This document shows positions 1-6,177 of a stretch of 6,236 bases of DNA, in pieces. Source of the DNA: Aquimarina sp. (GTDB taxonomy: Bacteria; Bacteroidota; Bacteroidia; Flavobacteriales; Flavobacteriaceae); the NCBI GenBank assembly GCA_011524575.1, contig WTKB01000351.1:1-6236 (forward strand). The letters are read 5' to 3'. Position 1 is the first letter of the stretch; the number at the start of each line of letters is the position of its first letter. Under the pieces are notes generated by a model, which made no database searches, had not been told where the DNA came from, and was given only the letters and a program-made list of their open reading frames with translations. Made by a program: the position numbers and the translations under genes.

Positions 1-55
1 ACCAAAACCTTAAACTTTTGAATTACAGTTCGTATTCCCTTTAAACAAGCTCTTA
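1..55 (+). repeat. 55-bp direct repeat, copy 1 (right end of a palindromic element)
   Basis: This segment is identical at all 55 positions to 270-324, 269 bp downstream. It carries GAATTACAGTTCGTATTC followed by CCTTTAAACAAGCTCTTA. In the downstream copy these 55 bp form the right arm of the 162-bp palindrome, so copy 1 is probably the right end of another element whose left part lies beyond the window edge or has been lost. The match could extend further left; the window edge prevents checking. Confidence 0.9.
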
Positions 56-96
56 TACCAATTTATTTTATATCGATTTCAAAGATCAATTGGTAT
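55..96. repeat. Short inverted repeat with ATACCAATT / AATTGGTAT ends
   Basis: ATACCAATT at 55-63 is the perfect reverse complement of AATTGGTAT at 88-96, with 24 bp between. It lies exactly between two copies of TTTAAACAAGCTCTTA (40-55 and 100-115), as if one small repeat had been inserted at or beside the end of another. The string TTATACCAATT (53-63) recurs at 6167-6177. A 9-bp stem is modest evidence on its own; the recurrence and the nesting make it more credible. No function is assigned. Confidence 0.5.
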
Positions 97-97
97 T

Positions 98-115
98 AGT
101 TTAAACAAGCTCTTA
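98..115 (+). repeat. End fragment of the palindromic repeat family
   Basis: TTTAAACAAGCTCTTA at 100-115 is identical to the last 16 bp of the 55-bp repeat (40-55 and 309-324), but the sequence on its left is unrelated, so this is a terminal fragment only. GTTTAAACAAGCTCT at 99-113 is also a perfect 15-bp inverted partner of AGAGCTTGTTTAAAC at 165-179, with a 51-bp interval holding a small ATTTCA/TGAAAT inverted repeat (125-140). Confidence 0.75.
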
Positions 116-162
116 TTTATTATGATTTCAAATCTGAAATGCTATACATTTGTAGCCAAATA

Positions 163-324
163 TTAGAGCTTGTTTAAACGCACTACTTCCTGTAATCCAA
201 AATTTTAAGAACTAGGATCACTTTAAAAAGATTTATATATCTCTAGGTATGTGCATCATTTAAAAGTAAACCAAAACCTTAAACTTTTGAATTACAGTTC
301 GTATTCCCTTTAAACAAGCTCTTA
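163..324. repeat. 162-bp gapless imperfect palindrome (MITE/REP-like element)
   Basis: Every base from 163 to 243 can be paired with its partner from 324 down to 244 without a gap (partner coordinates sum to 487). By hand count about 59 of 81 pairs are Watson-Crick. The ends are best conserved: AGAGCTTGTTTAAA at 165-178 pairs perfectly with 309-322. The right arm (270-324) is identical to 1-55, and the left arm (163-217) is a diverged inverted copy of the same 55 bp. No open reading frame is present, so any mobility would need a transposase in trans. It ends 33 bp before the uvrC start and, if transcribed, could fold into a long hairpin in the uvrC leader. Calling it a mobile element is inference from the repeat structure; no clear target-site duplication flanks it. 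Confidence 0.8.
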
Positions 325-357
325 GAAACTTATTATTTCTTATAAAGCTTCTTTGTT

Positions 358-2157
358 ATGCCTACTCCAACTGCTTTAGAGTTACAAGTAAAATCATTAC
401 CTAGTACCCCAGGAGTGTATTTATATCATGATTTGCAAGGAGTGATTATCTATATTGGAAAAGCAAAAAATATTAAAAGGAGAGTAAGTTCTTATTTTAA
501 TAAGAAACATACTATTGCACGGTTACAACTTTTAGTAAAAAAAATTCATACGATAAAACATATTGTTGTAAATACGGAGTCTGATGCACTATTATTAGAA
601 AATACACTTATAAAAAAGCACCAACCTAAATATAATATTTTACTAAAAGATGGTAAGATGTATCCTTGGATTTGCATCAAGAAAGAAGCTTTTTCAAGAG
701 TTTTTATTACTAGAAAAGTTTTTCGTGATGGTTCTGAGTATTTTGGGCCTTATACGTATAAAAATCAGCCCTATATTTTATTAACTCTTTTAAAAGAGCT
801 TTACCCTTTACGTACTTGTAAGTTTGATCTTTCAAAATCTAAGGTTGAAGCTTACAAATATAAAGTATGTTTAGAGTACCATTTAAAAAACTGCCTTGGT
901 GGTTGTGAAGGCTTAGAGTCCCAAGAAGCTTATGACGAGCATATTAAAGGGGTTCGTCAAATTCTTAAAGGTAATTTTAAAGACCTTCTTAAAGAATTTA
1001 AAATCAAAATGCACCAATATGCTAATGAGTTAGCTTTTGAAAAAGCTAATGAATATAAAATAAAACTGAAGGCTCTTGAAAATTATCAGGCAAAATCTAC
1101 AGTGGTAAGTTCTAGAATAAGCAACGTTGATGTTTTTAGTATTGTAAGTGATATGACACATGCGTATGTAAACTATATGCAAGTAACAAATGGTGCTATT
1201 ACACGTTCACAAACAGTAGAAATTAAGAAAAAACTAGAAGAAAAAGATGCGGCTATTTTAGAGCTATTCATTGTAGAATTACGTTTAGCGTCTCAGTCCC
1301 GATTCAAGGAGATTATTTTACCTTTTCCTGTAACCCTTACTGAGGATTTAAAAGTAACTATCCCTAAACTTGGTGATAAGCGTAAACTCTTAGATTTATC
1401 TTTAAGAAATGCTCGCAATAGCCGTCAAGAACGCTTTAAACAAATTCAGATTACAGATCCACAAAGGCATACTAAGCGTATTTTAGAACAATTACAAAAA
1501 GATCTTCGGTTAGGAGATTTACCCATACACATGGAATGTTTTGATAATTCTAACTTTCAAGGTACACATCCTGTGGCTGCATGTGTAGTTTTTAAAAATG
1601 CGAAACCTAGTAAAAAAGACTATCGTAAGTTTATGATTAAAACAGTAGAAGGCCCTAATGATTTTGCTTCGATGGAAGAGGTCGTATATAGGCGTTATAA
1701 ACGCATGTTGGATGAAAATATTCCTTTACCACAACTTATTATCGTAGATGGTGGTAAAGGGCAATTATCTTCTGGAGTTAAAGCCTTAGAAGATTTAGAA
1801 CTAAGGGGTAAAGTTGCTATTATTGGTATTGCTAAACGTTTAGAAGAAATATTTTTTCCTGAGGATTCCTATCCCATTTATTTGGATAAACGTTCAGAAA
1901 GCTTAAAGGTGATTCAGCAAATGCGTAATGAAGCCCATCGCTTTGGGATTACTTTTCATAGAGATAAACGCAGTAAAACAGCCTTAAGTACCGAACTAGA
2001 ACAAATTTCTGGAATAGGTGATAAAACTATTCAAGAATTATTAAAGCATTTTAAATCTGTTGCTCGAATAAAAAAAGCTTCAAAACAAGCTCTTGCTGAG
2101 GTAATAGGTCCTGCTAAAGCTCAAAAAATTTATAACTTTTACTATTCCGAAAAATAA
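358..2157 (+). CDS. uvrC: UvrABC excision nuclease subunit C
   Basis: UvrC makes the dual incisions around DNA damage in nucleotide excision repair, recruited by UvrB on lesion-bound DNA in the cytoplasm. The 599-residue protein is full length for the family (about 600). It begins with a GIY-YIG nuclease domain (GVY at 19-21, YIGKA at 32-36, probable metal-binding Glu81). Four cysteines (154, 171, 179, 183) match the spacing of the iron-sulfur ligands described for UvrC. A UVR helical hairpin for UvrB binding spans about 205-240. The C-terminal RNase H-like endonuclease shows Asp396, Asp435, Asp464 and His527 in ECFDNSN, PNDFASM, IVDGGKGQ and EAHRFGI contexts, followed by a helix-hairpin-helix region (about 546-599, GIGDKT). 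All key residues are intact. The ATG at 358 puts GVY at the usual distance from the N terminus. No Shine-Dalgarno sequence is seen. The phospholipase gene starts 2 bp after the stop, suggesting co-transcription. Confidence 0.98.
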   Translation: MPTPTALELQVKSLPSTPGVYLYHDLQGVIIYIGKAKNIKRRVSSYFNKKHTIARLQLLVKKIHTIKHIVVNTESDALLLENTLIKKHQPKYNILLKDGKMYPWICIKKEAFSRVFITRKVFRDGSEYFGPYTYKNQPYILLTLLKELYPLRTCKFDLSKSKVEAYKYKVCLEYHLKNCLGGCEGLESQEAYDEHIKGVRQILKGNFKDLLKEFKIKMHQYANELAFEKANEYKIKLKALENYQAKSTVVSSRISNVDVFSIVSDMTHAYVNYMQVTNGAITRSQTVEIKKKLEEKDAAILELFIVELRLASQSRFKEIILPFPVTLTEDLKVTIPKLGDKRKLLDLSLRNARNSRQERFKQIQITDPQRHTKRILEQLQKDLRLGDLPIHMECFDNSNFQGTHPVAACVVFKNAKPSKKDYRKFMIKTVEGPNDFASMEEVVYRRYKRMLDENIPLPQLIIVDGGKGQLSSGVKALEDLELRGKVAIIGIAKRLEEIFFPEDSYPIYLDKRSESLKVIQQMRNEAHRFGITFHRDKRSKTALSTELEQISGIGDKTIQELLKHFKSVARIKKASKQALAEVIGPAKAQKIYNFYYSEK

Positions 2158-2159
2158 TC

Positions 2160-4460
2160 ATGTTACAAGTATCTATGGTGTCTGATTTAGAAATAAAATA
2201 TCGATTTTTAATTTATATTTTATTAAGTTTTATTTATTGCAATAGTTTCGCTCAGTTAAAGAATAATCCCCCTAATAAAGATTTCAAAGTAGGTTTAGTA
2301 CTTAGTGGTGGTGGTGCTAAAGGATTGGCTCATATAGGGGTGTTAAAAGCAATTGAGAAGGCAGGTGTTCGTATTGATTACATAGGAGGGGCAAGTATGG
2401 GAGCCGTAATAGGAGGCTTGTATGCATCAGGGTACCGTGCACATCAGCTCGATTCGTTATTTCATACTATAGATTTTAATGAAATTATTCAGGATAAAAT
2501 TTCACGGAAACATCAAACTTTTTATGAAAAAAATAATTCAGAAAAATACAGCCTTACATTACCTATAAAAAATGGTAAAATTTCACTTCCAAAAGGTTTA
2601 TCAAGAGGGCAAAATTTTTATAATTTTTACTCCAAAGCTACAACTCATGTACGTGAAATTACAGATTTCTCAAAATTACCTATTCCTTTCTTTTGTACGG
2701 GTACAGATATGGTTACGGGGGAATCCTTAGTTTTTGATAAAGGGCATTTACCTGATGTTGTAAAAGCTAGTGGTGCTTTACCTTCTGTGTATGCTCCTGT
2801 AGAACTTAATGGAAGATGGGTTACCGATGGTGGGGTAACTAATAATTACCCTATTACAGAATTGAAAAATAAGGGAGTAGACTTTATTATAGGGGTAGAT
2901 GTACAAGACGAACTTTTAAGTAAAGAAGAATTGGTATCAGTAACTGATATTTTACAACAAATCAGTAACCTGCAAATGATTACTGATATGAAAGAAAAAA
3001 GAGTACTTACAGATCTTTACATCAAGCCTGATATCAAAGCTTATAGCATGCTTAGTTTTGATAAAGGAGATGAAATTATTAAAATAGGAAAGGCTTATAC
3101 CGAATTAAAAGCGAAGGCATTGCAAGAAATTGCAAAACGCCAACAGTCCTTTTCTAATCCCACTTCTTTAAAACAAGATAGGGGAATAACTCATATACCA
3201 TTACAACAACATATTTCGATTGAAAATGTACATTTTGAAAAACAACCTAACTATACCCGATCTTATTTAAAAGGAAAATTACAATTGGATCTTCCAGATG
3301 ACAAGCTTCCTTTAGAAAAAATTAATCAAGGACTTAATAATTTATATAGTACAGGAAATTTTGAGAAAATTAATTATCGAATTAAAAAAGATAGTAGTTC
3401 CAATAAAAATCATCTTTATATAAAACTAAAAGAATCAAAAATTGATAATTATGCTCGTTTTGGAGTTCATTATGATGATCTTTTTAAAGCGGGAGCATTA
3501 TTAAATTACACTCATAAACACCTTTTTTTAAAAAATGATGTTATATCTCTAGATATTATTTTAGGAGAATATTCTCGATATTTACTTAGTTATTATGTGG
3601 ATAAAGGTAGTTATTGGAGTATAGGTTTACAACATGGTTTGCAGCGTTATAAAAGAAATATTAAAGCAAGTAGTACCAATCATTTATCAAATAATGAGTC
3701 TCAAGCTACTATTTTTGATTTTTCACTTGTTGATTTTTCCACAGAAGTTTATTTAGAAACTTTTCTTAAAAATAGTGCTAGCCTAAGAATAGGTGCCACA
3801 CATAAGTTTTTAAAAACAGAAACAAATTTTGATAAAAACCGCTTGCAAACAGGTTATTTATTTGACCATAAAAACTATTTTAGTGCCCACACATCACTTA
3901 CTTTTGATACATTAGATCATACTTTTCTTCCTACAAAAGGACTATTTTTAGAAAGTAAATTTACCTATTACCCTTTTTCATTAGGGTCTGATTTTGAATC
4001 TTCAGAGTTTTTTATTGCAGGTTTAGACTTTGATTATATATTTCGTCCTTTTAAAAAACTATTATTAAAATACCACCTTAGTACGGGACTTCGAATAGGG
4101 GAGACCACTACCTTAGATCCTTTAGATTTTTTCTTGGGTGGATATGGAAGCACAAAAATTAATAATCAAATACCATTTTTAGGATACGATTTTCTAGATA
4201 TTTCAGGTAGTAGTTTTATTAAAACGGCTTTAACTTTTAGTTATCCACTTGTAAAATACCATTATATAAATGCCACAGCTAATTTTGCAAATGCGGATAG
4301 ACAAGTATTTGATTTCTATAAATTGATTGATCGTGTAGGGTATTCTGGTTATGGTATAGGCTACAGTTACCAATCAGACTTTGGCCCTGTAGAGTTTATC
4401 TATAGTTTTTCTTCGGGTGGTAAACCTCAAATTTTAGCAAGTATTGGTTATTATTTTTAG
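2160..4460 (+). CDS. Patatin-like phospholipase with POTRA domain and outer-membrane beta-barrel
   Basis: A 766-residue protein predicted to hydrolyse lipid esters and to sit in or pass through the outer membrane. A signal peptide has hydrophobic core FLIYILLSFIYC (16-27) and likely cleavage after SFA31; there is no lipobox. The patatin domain (about 42-320) has the oxyanion loop GGGAKG (50-55), nucleophile Ser79 in GASMG (77-81) and dyad Asp223 in DGG (223-225), so it should be active. A POTRA-like segment (about 352-427) precedes a BamA/Omp85-type barrel (about 428-766) ending in aromatic YYF, typical of barrel assembly signals. This order matches type Vd (PlpD-like) proteins and long patatin proteins common in Bacteroidota. 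In PlpD the patatin part is exported; whether it is released here is unknown. The start at 2160 lies 2 bp after uvrC; Met6 (2175) would give an equally good signal peptide. The TAG stop lies inside the hairpin repeat at 4458-4510. Substrate and physiological role cannot be read from sequence. Confidence 0.93.
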   Translation: MLQVSMVSDLEIKYRFLIYILLSFIYCNSFAQLKNNPPNKDFKVGLVLSGGGAKGLAHIGVLKAIEKAGVRIDYIGGASMGAVIGGLYASGYRAHQLDSLFHTIDFNEIIQDKISRKHQTFYEKNNSEKYSLTLPIKNGKISLPKGLSRGQNFYNFYSKATTHVREITDFSKLPIPFFCTGTDMVTGESLVFDKGHLPDVVKASGALPSVYAPVELNGRWVTDGGVTNNYPITELKNKGVDFIIGVDVQDELLSKEELVSVTDILQQISNLQMITDMKEKRVLTDLYIKPDIKAYSMLSFDKGDEIIKIGKAYTELKAKALQEIAKRQQSFSNPTSLKQDRGITHIPLQQHISIENVHFEKQPNYTRSYLKGKLQLDLPDDKLPLEKINQGLNNLYSTGNFEKINYRIKKDSSSNKNHLYIKLKESKIDNYARFGVHYDDLFKAGALLNYTHKHLFLKNDVISLDIILGEYSRYLLSYYVDKGSYWSIGLQHGLQRYKRNIKASSTNHLSNNESQATIFDFSLVDFSTEVYLETFLKNSASLRIGATHKFLKTETNFDKNRLQTGYLFDHKNYFSAHTSLTFDTLDHTFLPTKGLFLESKFTYYPFSLGSDFESSEFFIAGLDFDYIFRPFKKLLLKYHLSTGLRIGETTTLDPLDFFLGGYGSTKINNQIPFLGYDFLDISGSSFIKTALTFSYPLVKYHYINATANFANADRQVFDFYKLIDRVGYSGYGIGYSYQSDFGPVEFIYSFSSGGKPQILASIGYYF

Positions 4461-4510
4461 AGCTTGTTTAAACTGAATTACAGTTTGTATTCAGTTTAAA
4501 CAAGCAGTTA
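4458..4510. repeat. Compact 53-bp hairpin copy of the palindromic repeat, between convergent genes
   Basis: GCTTGTTTAAACTGAAT (4462-4478) is the perfect reverse complement of 4489-4505, giving a 17-bp stem with a 10-nt loop. TAGAGCTTGTTTAAAC at 4458-4473 is identical to 164-179, and 4475-4510 matches 289-324 at 31 of 36 positions by hand count. The element therefore looks like the left end of the long palindrome joined directly to its right end, with the middle missing. It supplies the TAG stop of the phospholipase gene and leaves only eight bases before the stop codon of the converging aminotransferase gene. It could act as a bidirectional transcription terminator or RNA 3' end. However, neither strand has a U-tract directly after the stem: the A8 run at 4510-4517 reads as U8 before the stem in the minus-strand transcript. 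The terminator role is thus only plausible. Confidence 0.85.
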
Positions 4511-4518
4511 AAAAAAAC

Positions 4519-6057
4519 TTAAAATGAAATAAGATGTACTAATCTTTCTAATTCGGTTGGATATGTTCCTCGTTTATCTAATCTGACATTATAAAAAGTA
4601 TCATACAAGTTAAAATATACCTCTTGTAATTCCTTACTTTTGAAATAAGTAAAGGTCTCTCCAGCATAAGAAATATACTTAATCATGGACATTCCTACAG
4701 CAGAACCCGTAAGAAAAGATCCATCCATATTTTTAATTTCTTCAACAGATAGTTCTACTTCTTGTACCTTATAACCCATTCTTTCACACAACTCAATTAC
4801 AGTTCTTCGAGTAAAACCTCCTAAAAAGGAATTTCTACTAAGAGGTGGGGTCATAATTGTAGTTTCGCCATCAATTTGTTTAATAAAAAATACATTACCT
4901 CCAGAATCTTCATCCAATACCTCTTTTACTGTAGTAACTTCTTTTCCATTAATGGTTTCTGTAGTTTTTAACTCTCCCAAATACATAGTTCCGTTAAATA
5001 CTTTTCCATTATACTTTTCTAGAAGCCCTTTTTTTGCTTTTTGTCTATCTAGGATTGTTTGTGCATAATTTCCACTTACTTTAAAAGACCCCATTCCTCC
5101 GTCATGACTTCTTTTCTTTCCTTCTAAAAGTAGAAGGTCTAGTTCTGTATCTCTCTTACCAATATATTCACCAAAAGGAAAAATTTGAATACAAAAAGCG
5201 TAAACTTCGGCAGGTCCTACACCATAACCTCCTTCTAAACCTTTGATATAAGGCCTGATATAAAGCTTATTTTTACTACCACTTTTTGGGAGGTAATTTT
5301 TATTAGAAGTTACAACCATTTTTATTGCCTCCATAAAAATAGATTCACTAACTGGAGGGATGCAAATACTCTCACAAGAAATTCCCATACGTTTTGCATT
5401 ATCCCATGGTCTCACAATTACAAGATCACCATTATCGCTAGTCATGGCTGTAATTCCTTCAAAACAACTTTGAGCGTATTGATCTGTAGTTGTAAGAGGA
5501 GGTTGCCCATGTCTTCCATCAGGAAGTAAAAAAGGTGCCGACCATCTAAATACGCCTTCTTCGTTTTTTTTACATAAAGAAAATACTTGCGTATTTGTAA
5601 CGATATTTTCAAAAGTATAATTATCTAATGTATCGTCGTAAAAAACATTTTTTTCAGTAAAAACATTAAAATTATAGGCATCTGAAATTTTAGAGATTCT
5701 AAGATATGTATGATCTAAATCAAAATCAGAGATTATCGTTTGCTCTTTATCAAATCTAGAGTCAAAAAAATCTAACGCATATCCCCCTAAATTAGTGTCC
5801 TTTGTATATGCGGTAATATTGATTCCTTTAGTCTCAAAAAACTTAACATCTTCAAATGAAAATAACTTTTTAGCTAAACGAAGTTTACAACAAACAAAAC
5901 TAATACTATCGACTTGCTTGTTTGCTAAAAACGAATTAACGATATCAAAGACCTTATTTTCATCATCAATTAATTCTGACTGAACTCTATCTATATCATA
6001 ATATAGACTAGAAGCATTATCACATACTATTTTACCTATTCCTTTTAAATCTAGCAT
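4519..6057 (-). CDS. Branched-chain aminotransferase-like PLP enzyme (fold type IV) with N-terminal extension
   Basis: The C-terminal two thirds (about 165-512) resembles type II branched-chain aminotransferases, which transfer amino groups between Leu/Ile/Val and 2-oxoglutarate using pyridoxal phosphate. Visible landmarks in order: FEG (199-201), RPWDNAKRM (216-224) as in mammalian BCAT, an LYIRP strand, GVGP, the PLP lysine Lys326 in GSFKVSGNYAQ, Glu383 in EDSGGNVFF aligning with the cofactor-contacting Glu of the EVGTMN motif, TPPLS followed by GGFTR, and FLTGSAVGM as the phosphate-binding loop. The catalytic core looks intact. At 512 residues it is about 150 longer than usual (near 350). 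The extra length is mostly residues 1-160, which I do not recognise, plus a small insertion around 360-378. The first internal Met after the extension is Met205, inside the core, so the long start at 6057 is required. It is convergent with the phospholipase gene, stops 58 bp apart. Substrate is uncertain; it may be a paralogue rather than the main IlvE, so no symbol is given. Confidence 0.88.
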   Translation of the reverse strand: MLDLKGIGKIVCDNASSLYYDIDRVQSELIDDENKVFDIVNSFLANKQVDSISFVCCKLRLAKKLFSFEDVKFFETKGINITAYTKDTNLGGYALDFFDSRFDKEQTIISDFDLDHTYLRISKISDAYNFNVFTEKNVFYDDTLDNYTFENIVTNTQVFSLCKKNEEGVFRWSAPFLLPDGRHGQPPLTTTDQYAQSCFEGITAMTSDNGDLVIVRPWDNAKRMGISCESICIPPVSESIFMEAIKMVVTSNKNYLPKSGSKNKLYIRPYIKGLEGGYGVGPAEVYAFCIQIFPFGEYIGKRDTELDLLLLEGKKRSHDGGMGSFKVSGNYAQTILDRQKAKKGLLEKYNGKVFNGTMYLGELKTTETINGKEVTTVKEVLDEDSGGNVFFIKQIDGETTIMTPPLSRNSFLGGFTRRTVIELCERMGYKVQEVELSVEEIKNMDGSFLTGSAVGMSMIKYISYAGETFTYFKSKELQEVYFNLYDTFYNVRLDKRGTYPTELERLVHLISF

Positions 6058-6128
6058 TTGAAGTTAATTATTATTAAACACTCTCTAAAACCTTATATTT
6101 CGACCACTTAAAAATGGATACTATTTCA

Positions 6129-6158
6129 TGTAAATTATACAAACAAGTATAATTTACA
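6129..6158. repeat. Perfect 12-bp inverted repeat with 6-nt spacer
   Basis: TGTAAATTATAC (6129-6140) and GTATAATTTACA (6147-6158) are perfect reverse complements separated by AAACAA. The site is 72-101 bp upstream of the aminotransferase start codon. It could be an operator for a dimeric regulator, a hairpin in the 5' leader, or the weak terminator of an unseen neighbouring gene. No long T-tract follows on either strand, which argues against an ordinary terminator. Function is not established. Confidence 0.6.
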
Positions 6159-6166
6159 ATCTGGTG

Positions 6167-6177
6167 TTATACCAATT
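6167..6177 (+). repeat. Second copy of the TTATACCAATT string
   Basis: These 11 bases are identical to 53-63, where they form the left end of a 9-bp inverted repeat. No matching AATTGGTAT partner is seen to the right before the window ends, so this is either an isolated end, a truncated element or a chance match in AT-rich DNA. Confidence 0.35.

Larger units (their letters stand above)
1..357. other. Gene-free, repeat-rich region upstream of uvrC
   Basis: No convincing coding region is visible on either strand in these 357 bases. The stretch is a patchwork of related repeats, annotated separately: a 55-bp repeat at the left edge, a small ATACCAATT inverted repeat, an end fragment at 98-115 and a 162-bp palindrome at 163-324. 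Only the last 33 bases before uvrC (325-357) lie outside the repeats, so the uvrC promoter must sit in those bases, inside repeat DNA, or further upstream. I found no promoter matching both Bacteroidota boxes (TTG and TAnnTTTG at proper spacing). Confidence 0.7.

Noticed and set aside
145..152. TACATTTG, an exact match to the Bacteroidota -7 box TAnnTTTG, as the uvrC promoter
   Set aside because: There is no TTG at the required distance upstream, and the 162-bp palindrome would lie in the leader. One short box in AT-rich DNA is not enough.
1..324. Repeated units upstream of uvrC as a CRISPR array
   Set aside because: There are only two full copies, of 55 bp, separated by 214 bp of other repeat-derived DNA. 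Spacing is irregular and no cas gene is present.
2082..2094. AAAACAAGCTCTT, a 12-base match to the TTTAAACAAGCTCTTA repeat end, inside uvrC
   Set aside because: It encodes part of the helix-hairpin-helix region with normal residues and has no neighbouring repeat sequence or inverted partner, so it is probably coincidence.
2160..2250. Lipoprotein signal peptide on the phospholipase, because of Cys27
   Set aside because: The residues before it (FIY) do not fit a lipobox, and SFA/Q is a good signal peptidase I site.
4461..4518. Canonical intrinsic terminator between the convergent genes
   Set aside because: The stem is perfect, but no U-tract follows it on either strand; the A8 run is on the wrong side for the minus-strand transcript. 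I kept it as a repeat with only a possible terminator role.
5795..5983. A 62-codon open frame on the plus strand
   Set aside because: It lies antisense inside the aminotransferase gene, has no recognisable features, and is a shadow of that coding frame.
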